From Anisus vortex (Eukaryota > Mollusca > Gastropoda > Planorbidae): a stretch of DNA of 64,000 bases. Every line of letters starts with the position of its first letter. The first letter of the stretch is position 1. Of this stretch, positions 52,561 to 62,952 are shown piece after piece. The stretch lies in contig OX421498.1 of the NCBI GenBank assembly GCA_949126835.1, forward strand, positions 37,811,118 through 37,875,117, written 5' to 3'. The notes below the pieces were generated by a model, which did not search any database, was not told where the DNA came from, and was given only the letters and a program-made list of their open reading frames with translations. The position numbers and the translations under genes were made by a program.

Positions 52561-53799
52561 AGGTCTAGATTTTAAGACTTCTGCTACGATCAATTAAAAT
52601 TATAATTTCCATATTACTACAGTATATGAAACGTGAATGTGTTGCCCGTCTTTGTAGTTGTTTTCTTTTTTTGCTAAGATAATATGCTTCGACGTCTTTA
52701 TCTATTGGAGTTGTTTCTATTGTTTGTTTGTCTGCTGTACATTTAAGTTGAGAGCTTTATATTGCGATCGTTATGAACAAAATATAAGGACTTTTTGTGT
52801 GTACATAAAGACAGAGTAGTAGGTATATAGTATATAGTCTAGTTATTTCCAATGCATTGAAAAATACTATACCCCATATTTGTGTACTTTTACATTATTT
52901 CAAACTTCAGTCTTATTCTTACTTCATCTTCACACAGGCTTCAAATGTAGGCCTATGCGGAGGCATAGACCTAGATTCTAGTACAGAAAATATAGGCTTT
53001 TTATTGCAATGTTTTTTTCTTGGAAAGCGAAGCACTAAAAGGAAATAAACTTCTAGATCTAATCTATCCATTATTTGTTTTTTTTTTAAACAACATAAAT
53101 CGTGTTTATATTAATTATCTTGATCAACGCAGACACACACAGGAACATATACTATATTCGTTATATAAAAGACATTGAAGGCAAACGAAAAATGTACACA
53201 TTATTTTTATTCAATGAAAAAGTAGACATAGCTGTGTGGTAAAAATATTTAACTTTAGGACATCATACCTATAGGTGGAACCCAGTTAATTAGTTGTTGT
53301 TGTTTATTTTTTATATTTTTTTGTTTTTTTGGCTTGTACGCCTTTGAAATTATTATTTTTTATAGTAGATATAATCAGAAAAATAATTTTGAAACAAAAT
53401 TAGAGTTTTACCCACAGAATATAATTATGTGGTTTTTCCCAACTCATGCAATCAAGCGTTTTGAGGAAAAACTAAACATCAAATATGTCCTACTCCTATG
53501 GGGTTCCTTTTGACTCTGTGCATTATTGTAAAAACCATTCACGCATGTTCAAAGACACACTTTACACAGACACACAACTTGTTCTTTTGTGTGTTGCTGT
53601 TTCTGTTTTGTTTGCTTTTTTTTAAATTTGTTTGTAAAGAGTGTTGTTTTTTTAATGAACTAGTTGTTATGCCCGTCAAAATGACGGAGAATAAAACTTT
53701 CTTTAAATGTCCTCTTTTGCTTTGAATATTTTTATTTTATCTTATATGTTACAGACGCCTATACATGAGACTATTTCATCGTATGCTTTAAATGGTTTG
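52561..53799. other. upstream flank of the tetraspanin gene
   Basis: AT-rich sequence. No neighbouring gene, exon or repeat was recognised. Confidence 0.4.
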
Positions 53800-54240
53800 A
53801 GTCTAGTCCTGCATTTTGATTAGAGTTTTTAATGATCTTATGTTGTTGTTTTTTTCTTATTAGTTTAGGCAACCCATTCTGTGCCTGTAAGCCAATTTGC
53901 GTTGGTTCTTGCATAATAAGTAAATCGTGCTGTTTTTTTCCCTAAGTCAAAGTCTGAGTATTTTATATAGAGTGTTATTGTATTTCTAAGTTATAATTTA
54001 ATGCGTTATGTATTATTACTACTGACTACTTTGCTAGATTTCCGCCATTCCTAAATTGTTTCTGGATTTAGTGATTTATCAGCTCTCAAGTAATGAACCT
54101 TATGGCGCTTTTCTGGATTTATTCTAGTGCTTCTATGTTTCCTTTAGTTGATAGGCCCCATACAGTAGATGGACACTCTAGTATGGGTCTAACTAAGGTT
54201 AAGTAGCGTTTTAGTTGTTTGTTTTTGTTAAATTTGCAAA
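53800..54240 (-). pseudogene. LINE group A fragment, RT C-terminal domain
   Basis: On the minus strand the reading includes YLTLVRPILECPSTVWGLST then KGNIEALE.IQKSAIRFIT, and, after frame breaks, a tail similar to 24660-24885 and 30040-30345. The YLTLVRPILEY..TVW pattern is the conserved thumb region of Jockey/CR1-type LINEs. Confidence 0.75.
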
Positions 54241-54816
54241 GGAAATTACATTTTTTTGAAGCCTAAAGTTTGTTTCATTTTTTTTCTTATTTGTAGATTC
54301 TAAGCATTTAAAAAAAAATATTTCTAATCTTTTAGAACAATACTTTTCTCGTGGGCCGTCTCGTTTACAATTATCAAGATTGTAACTTAACCATGTGATG
54401 GGTTATTGAAAACACATACATGAATCCAGTAATTTTAACTATTTCTACAGCTTTTAATACCATAATAATAAAAAAATGAAAGGGGCATAACTGAGATTTT
54501 ATTCGATAAATGAAACCGGCTTGAATGGGTATAAAACGCCCATAGGGGCATACTGTATGCATGCCAAATGAGCGTTTTACCCAAGCCTTCTTCCAGATAT
54601 TTATTGACAGTAAAAGTAATTTACCTCACTTTTGATTTGTATTTACACGAACGTTTATTTTTTGGTTAAAGAAATAATTTGTTTTGTTTATTTCCATTCC
54701 CTTCTGTTAGTATTATGGCTTGCACTTAGCCTACAGAAGAAAGATTGAAAGTGAAAGAGGAAATTATGTTTCAGAGATAGACTACACCAGAAAGCTCTTC
54801 GTTTTCCTGAAAGAGG
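54241..54816. other. flank segment, nothing recognised
   Basis: AT-rich sequence without a recognised feature. Confidence 0.4.
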
Positions 54817-54824
54817 GGCTAGAG

Positions 54825-55254
54825 CAGGGGTCGGGAACCTTTTTGTCTGAGAGAGCCATTGACAACACATATTTTGAAACTTAATTCTGTGAGAGCCTAC
54901 ATTATGTTTGAAACTAAAAATTCAATTAAATGTGTGCATTTTGTGTAACATAAGGCAAGATTTTTTCCCCTTTAATTACAATGAAAGCAGGGTTGCTATT
55001 TTTAGGTCAGCGGAGTTTATCTACTTTACCACTTCTGATGCTGAGCTGCAGTAGGGCCTATACTTTAGCTCATTTGTAGAATGAAATATTTATATGCAAT
55101 TAATTTATTTGTATCAATTACGCAATCTTATCTTATCTTATGTAGATCAAAGGAGTTGAAAGATTTTTTTTATAATCGAATATTTGTCTGCGAGCCAGAT
55201 GCAGCCATCAATAGCGCCACATCTGGCTCGCGAGCCATAGGTCTCCGACCCCTG
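54825..55254. mobile_element. hAT-like MITE family M1, 430 bp
   Basis: Left end CAGGGGTCGGGAACC; right end GGTCTCCGACCCCTG. It is flanked by GGCTAGAG (54817-54824) and GGCTGGAG (55255-55262), 7 of 8 identical. The internal motifs match 14963-15311 and 58664-59039. Confidence 0.88.
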
Positions 55255-55262
55255 GGCTGGAG

Positions 55263-55647
55263 CCTAAACGCTGCTGTTAAAAAAAAAAACAATACAAAAA
55301 AAAAAGTTTTGTAGGCAAAGAGTTAAATTTAAAAAAAGGTAGCTAGACTTGTCCTGTGCAAATTTCTCTAGAAAGATTTAGGCCATAAAAATTTGGAAGC
55401 ATTTCTGTCTAGACTCACTATAAGAAACATACGTTAAACTTGTAGTCGACGTAGCTGTAAAATCTTTGTGTGCTTCACAGGTTTGATAAGGAAAGTGAAC
55501 TTACAGGAACTGGCTGGCTAAAGAGAAATCCAAGTGTTTCTTTAAGAACAGCAGCGTTAGTATTTCCAGAGCAAATTGGTTTTAACAAGTAGTGCCAAGT
55601 TGATCGCTTCTTTTTAGGCTACCGCCAAACTTTGAAATTGACACAAT
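55263..55647. other. flank segment, nothing recognised
   Basis: A-rich runs near 55280-55305. No feature. Confidence 0.4.
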
Positions 55648-55807
55648 GCCCAGCTGCTTTTACTTTACCCCAACTAAGGGCAGGTACACATCAGAGTAGA
55701 CTCAGGAACGCCCTCGAGAAATGGAATTAATCACAGCCTTTACCAGGATTCGAACCCAGGACTCCCGGTTCGCCAGTCGAACGCGCTGCCGCTCAGACAC
55801 GCCATAT
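55648..55807 (-). mobile_element. SINE family A, 3' truncated
   Basis: On the minus strand it has GAGCGGCAGCGCGTTCGACT (A-box region to anticodon-like part), a B box from AGGATTCGAACCCAG at 55747-55761, and the body to CAGCTGGGCATTGTG. Confidence 0.82.
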
Positions 55808-57087
55808 TCAGTAAATTAGGCCTAATATATTAATATTGGCCTATATATCAAATAGAGTGTGAGAGGGAAAGAGAAAGAAAGAGAGAGAAAGACTATATAA
55901 CTATTTCTGTCACAGTCTCGATCTAATATATTATTATATATGTATATGTACAGTTACTGAATGGTTTGCGTAAACCTTACACAGAAGTGCTATTTCTGAA
56001 ACTCTGAAATGGAATCTAGGACATCATGGTTAAAGTAGATTCGCGCGATTAATCTTCCTTTAATAACGCGAGTCCGTAAACACCAAAAGAAGCAGTAACG
56101 ACGCTCAACTGCAGCGTCTTCATTCCACTTTCTTCATCACCTTTGTTGAACACACGAGCAGGAGTGGGGGGGGGGAGTGACGTTGTTACTTTGCTTAGTA
56201 AAGAGAAAGGTTGATGTACATGCACTGAGAAATAAACTAGGTGCTAAGTGATTACAGGTAAAGGTGAGAAAAGTAGGTGGAGGGGGGGGGGAGCTAATCT
56301 CACCCATCCGAAGCTTGCACTGATAGTGAGACGGGTCGGCAGTCGGCAACCAGCTTTGTGTACTTTCTCGTGACGTGCATTCTCTAATGGGCATCAACGC
56401 TCACGGTGAGTGTAAACCATAATGCGTCAACCGATTGGCTAACTCACTGTGGGGTCAGCTCACCTGGTGACCACGAAGTCTCATTGCACATGGACGAGCC
56501 TAATTTACGCGGATTAGTTCCAACAGCTTACCACCGAAGATAAGGGTGTCGGGAAGGGCATCCCGAAGCAAGACTATGTAACAAGGCAAAGCGTCCAGTC
56601 TTCCCGCTTCAAGCGGATGTCTTTTTTTTTTTGACAATTACTTTGGCATCACAGTGCAAAGGCAACGCCTGCAGGCATACAACGCATGACATTATCGTTG
56701 ATGGATGATCCAGGACACTGTGAGCATTTCCGCTTTACGGGAGGGTTCTACTCACGTGCGACATTCAAGCTCGGCATGACTAGGGCAGAGGATCTGCATC
56801 CATTCCTTAGCTTGGACGGAATCATCTAGACTTAGAACGGAATGGCTCATTTGTTTTTTGGGACTCTCTAAAAACATAGAGACGTACCGTACAAAGTTTC
56901 AGGAATGAGACGTCTAAACACACACACACACACATAATGTATATCAGTGTGTTTCAACAAAATCAGGCTTTAGTTGTCAGAAGATAGAATTATAAAATAA
57001 ATTGCAATATGACAATAGACAATTGCCATACATGTTAAATCCATGTCTCTTCTTTCTTTGAGCGTCTCTAACAAAAAAAAAAAAGGA
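55808..57087. other. flank segment
   Basis: (GA)n near 55857-55895, G-runs at 56166 and 56281, a (CA)n near 56920. No gene recognised. Confidence 0.4.
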
Positions 57088-57196
57088 AAGTACCCTTCGG
57101 ACTAATGTCAGGTACCCATCAGAGTTGGGTAGACTCCACTAGGATTCGAACCCAAAACCTTCGGATTGCCAGTCGAACGCCCACCGTGTCCTATTT
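57088..57196 (-). mobile_element. SINE family A, internally deleted
   Basis: The 3' end (AAAGTACCCTTCGGAC on the plus strand) is joined directly to the body CTAATGTCAGGTACCCATCA and the head with AGGATTCGAACCCAA, so about 120 bp are missing. Confidence 0.75.
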
Positions 57197-57684
57197 TGTC
57201 TCTGCATCAATTTTTTTCTTCGTTAGAAGTCATTGTAACATAATCTAATAGAATCTATTTTATATTGAAACTTGAAACCTTCTTCTATAATGATAAATAA
57301 AACTGCTTTAAAATCTTCAGCTACGACTAGTTGTTTGTCCCACGAACGACTAGTTTATATCCCAGGTAAGTTCATGTTTATCCCCCGTGTAAATCACTTG
57401 TTTTACAAATGGTACATCAAAGTTACAGCGTTGTTTGATTGTTTGTCACAGGTAAGCTTAAGTCTTTGTTGTTTTTTGTTGTTGTTTTTTGTTGTTGTTT
57501 GTTTTGTTTTTTTATTCTGCTGTTGTTGTTTTACATGCAGAGCAATGTTTTTGCAGGTGTAATCCCCATGTTTTTATAATGACACATCCATGTTTCGTTT
57601 CAGGTTGATCTTCGTTCTTTTTAATAATTGTTACTTCCTCGTGTGAATCAATGCTATTTAATGGTACAGCTCTTCGTGATTATC
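57197..57684. other. flank segment, nothing recognised
   Basis: GTT/TTG-rich simple sequence at 57460-57530. The open frame there follows it. Confidence 0.4.
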
Positions 57685-57760
57685 AAAGATATGGCCATGT
57701 TATGATAAAAATGCAAGACCACGGATGAGCGTAGGACGCAATAATCTTCTTTATAGAAGG
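57685..57760 (+). mobile_element. LINE group A / SINE B type 3' tail
   Basis: GACCACGGATGAGCGTAGGA then CGCAATAATCTTC and TATAGAAGGG, the shared tail described for 61535-61615. It is followed immediately by a SINE A head. Confidence 0.65.
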
Positions 57761-57905
57761 GGACACGGTTGCCAGGACAGGGTTGCACGTTCAACTGACA
57801 TATCGAAGGACTGGGTTCAAATCCTAGTGAAGGCTAGGATTTGTCCTGGGGTCTGGAGTATAGTGTATGTATAGTGCTGGTCACATATTCCCATTGTATG
57901 TCGTA
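57761..57905 (+). mobile_element. SINE family A, 3' truncated and decayed
   Basis: GGACACGGTTGCCAGGACAG head, B box TGGGTTCAAATCCTAG near 57811-57826, AAGGCTAGGATTTGTCCTGG, then a deletion to GTGCTGGTCACA. Confidence 0.75.
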
Positions 57906-58307
57906 TTTTACTAACATTTCACTAACATTAGAATTTTTTTAAAGGTTTACAAAAATGCTATGAAAAAAATGGCGTCTTTTCCTTTTACTGTACAAAAGCA
58001 GTTAGGATGTAATTCGGACAACCAATTAAATTCCAAGCCAAACCTTCCCAAGCCCCTTTCCAAAAAAAGAATGCTCGTTTATAGCCTCTAGTTTTGGGTG
58101 AATTGAATTTTTATTATTCCCCCCCCCCCCAACCAATAATCAGACATGTGTAATTAAAAACTCTTTAAAAATCTAAAAGACTATGCGCTACCGCGTGAGC
58201 TATCACGTGACGCCTGCATTAAAATGTGCACGCGGGGTGACCTGGACCAATCAATGGGACCCGTACATTGTATTGTTATAACTTTTGTCAAGATATATAA
58301 ACTAGGA
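57906..58307. other. flank segment, nothing recognised
   Basis: AT-rich with a C11 run near 58120. Confidence 0.4.
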
Positions 58308-58504
58308 CAGGGGTCAGGAACATTTTGTGCCAATTTGGATTTATAATTTATTCAGCGTGCCAACAGACCAAAATGTACCCTGCTCTTGCACTCAATTTCT
58401 CGTAAAGAAGACTTGAAATGCATATTTGCAAGGTTCTCCCCGTGCCATTGAAAGTCGCTCTGCGTGCCAAGTGTGGCACGCGTGATGTAGGTTGACGACC
58501 CCCA
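58308..58504. mobile_element. hAT-like MITE family M2, 197 bp
   Basis: Left CAGGGGTCAGGAACATTTTG; the right end reads GTTGACGACCCCC. It is flanked by AACTAGGA (58300-58307) and AACTAGGC (58505-58512). The interior has GCGTGCCAACAGACC and GTGGCACGC. Decayed relatives lie at 26335-26425, 37205-37287 and 62512-62590. Confidence 0.75.
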
Positions 58505-58663
58505 AACTAGGCGATGAATCATATTTAATGGTAAAAAAATATATAATTAAACCTTGTACTTTATAATAGTTTGACAAGTAGGCTTACAGTTGTGTTGTTT
58601 TGTTTTCCTAGAAATAGATTCATAAATTTTCATACAAGACACAATGATTGCAAGCATCTAGAC

Positions 58664-59039
58664 CAGGGGTCGGGAACCTTTTTGTCTGTGAGAGCCATGG
58701 ACACCACATATTTTGAAAAGTAATTCTGTGAGAGCCATACATTATGTTTAAAACTAAAAATTCAAGTAAATGTTTGCATTTAGTGTATAATTTTAACACT
58801 AAAAGTACAATAATTATGTCTCTGAATTCTTTTTAATAACATTGTTTGTTTTGCTGTTGCTAATCAATAATGAGTATTTCTTACCATTAATGCGACTTCT
58901 GGTGCTGCAGTTCAATTAATATGTAGATCAAAGGAGTCTAAAGAATTTTTTTTAAAATAATCGAACATTTATCTGCGAGCCAGATGCAGCCATCAATAGA
59001 GCCACATCTGGCTCGCAAGCCATAGGTCCCCGACCCCTG
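58664..59039. mobile_element. hAT-like MITE family M1, 376 bp, perfect 8-bp duplication
   Basis: Ends CAGGGGTCGGGAACC and GGTCCCCGACCCCTG. It is flanked by ATCTAGAC at 58656-58663 and 59040-59047. It is only 150 bp from an M2 element. Confidence 0.92.
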
Positions 59040-59258
59040 ATCTAGACTATCGGTCACCTTTGTTTTTAAATCTTAACAATGTTTTTTTTTTTAGATGTCA
59101 GCAACTTAAAAAACAAATAAATACTGGGAATTTAAAAAAGATTAACACACATGACACGAAAATTATCACTGAGCTATGTATACATGAGTGTTCAATCATT
59201 TAAATTTGTCGGGAAAATGCAGACTCTTTTTTATAGATAAGTTTTAACATAGTCTTAC
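59040..59258. other. flank segment between two MITEs
   Basis: AT-rich. Nothing recognised. Confidence 0.4.
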
Positions 59259-59571
59259 CATAGACTATAATATACATGGACCGCTTCGCTTGCTTTAGTA
59301 TTTCTGCTATATGATTACTCGAAACACTGATTTTCGGAATTTCCGATTCGTTGTCTCCTTTGCACTTCCGTTTTATTGAATCGCTTCGATTTTCTCAATG
59401 AAAAATTAAAATTAAAATCAAAAGTTGTATACAGCGGAAACATTTAAGAAACAACGAGGAGCGTTGAAGTAATTTAATACAGCCTTATTGGTTGCGCATG
59501 GAAAATAGTACATATAAGCACTAAAAATAGAGCAAGCGGTCCATCTTATTATAGTCTATGGTTTTACCATA
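59259..59571. mobile_element. MITE with about 30-bp inverted ends, 313 bp
   Basis: Left CCATAGACTATAATATACAT then GGACCGCTTCGCTTGCT. Right AGCAAGCGGTCCATCTTATT then ATAGTCTATGG. The inverted ends are nearly complete palindromic partners. If the true ends start inside CCA/TGG, the flanks could be a TA duplication as in Tc1/mariner, but this cannot be decided. Confidence 0.7.
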
Positions 59572-59819
59572 GCCGATTCGACACTGACATACATAAAATA
59601 AAGTTAAATTAAAAGGTTAGTGAGCGACTAAAACCTACCATATTAAAAGTGTGCATTTTACCCGACATTCTCATGCTTTTTAAAAATGATTGAGCACTCC
59701 ATTTATAAATAACACTGAAAATTATTACACGCACAAAGAATCAACTAAGATTAGTTGTTTAAATGTGTGTGAGTGTGTAAAATGAATGACAGCAGAAAAA
59801 AATGCAAGAATGTAAAAAG

Positions 59820-60015
59820 AAAAACAAATTAGACAAATTATAGTGGCATCCAGGCATGAAAAGGGTTGCCTTGGCAAAAACAGGAAAACCAGCAACTTAG
59901 CATCATTTCAAAACACTTATCAAAATACAAGACTAGACTCGAACCACGGATGAGCGTAGGACGGAATAATCTTTAATTATATAGAAGGGGCTTCTGTAAT
60001 ATAAAAGATAAGGTA
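59820..60015 (+). pseudogene. LINE group A extreme C-terminus and 3' tail
   Basis: The broken frame includes SGIQA.KGLPW, ENQQL, ISKHLSKYKTRLEPRMSVGR then NNL, followed by the tail GAGCGTAGGACGGAATAATC and AAAAGATAAGG. It resembles the 61.5-kb tail and the 30-kb copy. Confidence 0.65.
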
Positions 60016-60459
60016 ATATAAAATGTCATGACAAGAATGTCCAACGTAAACATGAAAATAATAATAAGATTATAAATTGAACACAAGTTTACACAACTAT
60101 GAAAAAATAATCTTTAAAACTAAAAAAAAAAACTAAATTAATTATGACTGTGACAGTTATGCCAGCTGCTTACGAGTTACGAGTTATGTATATTTAAATT
60201 TAATGGTTTTCTGTTAGATTGTGGGTGGACTGAATCTAGATACTGCTTCAGAATGTGGGCATGTCTAAATAAAGACGTCAATGAGAGGGGCGGGGAGACT
60301 GAAGGGGTGGAATAGAGGGGCGGGGGAAAAGTGGGGGGTGGGGAGGGTATATTTTAATTTGGCCTCCCCATCCCCGTTTTATTGGCTTAAGCTCGCCGTT
60401 GCGTTACATGTTTGATTTGCTGACTGTGTGAATGAGGTGACCTAACCCAAACTAAAAAT
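60016..60459. other. flank segment with a G-rich patch
   Basis: G-rich at 60280-60350. Nothing recognised. Confidence 0.4.
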
Positions 60460-61050
60460 GCAAAGTACCTAGGAGTAATAATAAATGATAAGTTATCTTG
60501 GCATCTACATATTGATGAAGTAATTAAAAAATCTAACAAAACATTAGGCTTCATAAATAGGAACTTTTACAAATGAAATAATTAAGCTTATATAAGACTA
60601 AAATCCTATCTCACACTAGTTAGACATATCCTAGAATATGTATTTTCTGTAAACTTAATCTAAAGAAAACCTTAAACAATTAGAACAAATTCAGAAAAGA
60701 GCTGCAATGTTCATTACTAACGAATATTCACAACTGACAAGAGTAACACCAATAGTTATATCACTAAAATTAGAAACACTAGAGGACAGAAGGGCAAAGA
60801 GTAAAGTAGTAATAATACATAAGGCATTAAATTCTTATTTAGAAATACTACACAAAGACAATCTGTCACAATGCTCAGATAAACATGAGGATAAAAACTC
60901 TTTCCTAATCCCTTATACGAGAACAAATGCATATAAGAACTCTTTCTTCCCGAGCGTCTTCCTGGCATGGAATGGGTTGCCTGAACAAACCAGTACCTTA
61001 ACATCATTTAAAACATTAAACAAGAAAACCATAAAAACGAAGTTTTAATT
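60460..61050 (+). pseudogene. LINE group A RT C-terminal region (best copy)
   Basis: Frames with stops read KYLGVIINDKLSWHLHIDEV then IKKSNKTLGFINRNF and YLTLVRHILEY. From 60707 an open frame of 113 codons follows with FITNEYSQLTRVTPIVISLK, LETLEDRRAKSKVVIIHKAL, PYTRTNAYKNSFFPS, LAWNGLPEQ. This is the RT thumb and C-terminal domain of a Jockey/CR1-type LINE. Upstream RT motifs are absent (5' truncation). Confidence 0.82.
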
Positions 61051-61626
61051 ATACTCCCTTTATTTGCAAACTAATCTTACCATCATGTAATTAAATAATT
61101 GATTGACTACTGGAAATGAAACGTACAGAAAAATATCTGTGTCGCAAATCTCAAAAATATCTCCTTACTCGGTATGAATTGTTCTAAAAATAATCTTAGC
61201 GCATAATTTTTTTTTCTAGCTTTGCGCCGAAAAAGTATAAAAAGTTGCACAGGCGTTTTTAACGCGAAATCAAAATATTTCTTATACCTTCCTTTTAAGA
61301 AATGAATATTGTCATAAGTGTAGTATTATTAAGTTGTTTTAACTGAAAATTTGATAGGATGTATTGTTAGGCGCCCCGAATCTGCTGTCCAAATTTCAGC
61401 TCGATCGGACCACGGAAAGTGGTCGAAAAATCGAAGCAAAGTTTTGCTCCCACGACGCATGATTGCAGACAGACAGAAAGACAGACAGAAATTGCAACTT
61501 AAAATAAAGGAAGTAAAAAGATGCAGGACTAGACTCAAACCACGGATGTGCGTAGGACGCAATAATCTTCTGTATGAAAGGAGCGTCTGTGATGTATAAG
61601 ATAAGATACGACCAGGGACGAAGCCA
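61051..61626 (+). mobile_element. flank plus LINE group A 3' tail (61515-61615)
   Basis: The segment ends with GCAGGACTAGACTCAAACCA, CGGATGTGCGTAGGACGCAA, TAATCTTCTGTATGAAAGGA and (AAGATA)-type repeats at 61601-61612. A stretch at 61360-61500 with CCAAATTTCAGCTCGATCGG and ACAGACAGAAAGACAGACAG resembles a separate dispersed repeat. Whether the tail belongs to the 60460-61050 body is uncertain. Confidence 0.55.
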
Positions 61627-61639
61627 GACATTTTTTCCT

Positions 61640-62260
61640 GGGGGGGGGGGGGGGGAGCTGAAATTTCGCTTGACAAATATTTATATATATATATTCATAT
61701 TAAGATATGAATGCTACAAGGTATGAATGCTACAAGATTTGAGAGCTACAAGGTATGAGATTTAAGAAATTTCTTTAATTATTAATGTTTAAAAGATAAA
61801 CTCCATTTTTTAATACAAAAATTTGGATTTATATAAAGAAATAATAATTAGTCAGTAATATTTTTTATGTTACAAAACATAACTTGTTTGGCATCACTAT
61901 TGAATCAAATGTGGACACGTTTTTTTTAAAAATTAAAGGGAGATAATTAACCCTTTTTTAAAGCTAATATTTCTAATATGTTTCTTTTTTTTCTTTTATA
62001 AAAGAATAAATGGCTTACAATTTATTACTTTGATCGAAATGTAAATAGATTTGAAAATTATATAAATATTAAATGACTAAAGAATGTATATGTATATTTT
62101 CAAACATTACATTGACTACCCAGTTTATATAATTACTAAGTATCTATTCCGCTTAATGATAAAGTTTTGTAACGATGAAGGATAAATACGTTAAAGTACA
62201 TCTCAGTTAATCTGAGATAAAAATATAGTTAATACTTTCAGGTGTTAGATCCTTATCTTG
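61640..62260. mobile_element. second, diverged copy of the 7296-8051 hAT-like element
   Basis: Shared stretches in order include TTAAAGGGAGATAATTAAC, AATAAATGGCTT, TATAAATATT then ATGACTAAAGAAT, CTACCCAGTTT then TATAATTACTA and TATCTAT. The inverted ends of the first copy are not preserved, and a G-run at 61641-61655 marks the left edge. Confidence 0.7.
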
Positions 62261-62780
62261 ACTAACAAAATATTATGTGGAGATAATAATTACCCTAAAT
62301 TATGTGAAAGTTTAATAATAAAATATTGTATTTGTTATAAATGCAAATTTAAAAAATGATAATCAATAAACACGTTAATTTTGTATTAAATCTAAAACGC
62401 TTGAACTATTTTCTCTATAAATAATCTCCTTTGATTTTGGCTTTGGTCTTGCTACGGAGTTAAATTAATTGTCCTATAAATTATTTTTTTTAAAGTATAA
62501 TAGCGCAGGTTGACGTTTATGCAGTTGGCACGCTGAATGATTTAGAAATCCTAGTTTGGCACACTGTTAGCAAAAGGTTGCCGACCCTGGATTAGATGAT
62601 TGTTGTGTTCTGCGCCTATCCGTGGGTTGAACTTTGCATACTTGTCATTTCCTTTAGCCCGCGTAGTTTGTCTTTAGCATTAGGGCCTACCCATTTGTCC
62701 TGAAATTGTCATTTGAAACGGATACGTTTTGGCGTTCAACACTTGCGTTTTAATTAGGGCCTACTCAGTCTTTTCGTTTG
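62261..62780. other. flank segment with decayed M2-type MITE piece
   Basis: About 62512-62590 has AGTTGGCACGCTGAATGATT, TAGAAATCCTAGTTTGGCAC and AAAAGGTTGCCGACCCTGG, a decayed hAT-like terminus. The rest is unremarkable. Confidence 0.5.
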
Positions 62781-62952
62781 TATCTTATAAGTTTACAGAC
62801 GTTCCTTCTAGATCGAAGATTATTACGTCCACTAGGCCCAAAACTCCTGCAGGGCGACAGTGACCTGTCGGTGGCAGGGATAGAACCCGCGACTTGTCAG
62901 TTGTTTTTTTTGGTTGACAGTCCGTTGAACTAACCGCTGGACCAGCCGGTGT
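62781..62952 (-). mobile_element. SINE family B, complete (about 170 bp)
   Basis: On the minus strand it has a tRNA-like head with CTGGTCCAGCGGTTAG (A box) and CGCGGGTTCTATCCCTGCC (B box). A short body follows (ACCGACAGGTCACTGTCGCC), then the tail GGACGTAATAATCTTCGATC, TAGAAGGAACGTCTGTAAAC and TTATAAGATA. The tail is shared with LINE group A. Confidence 0.78.
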
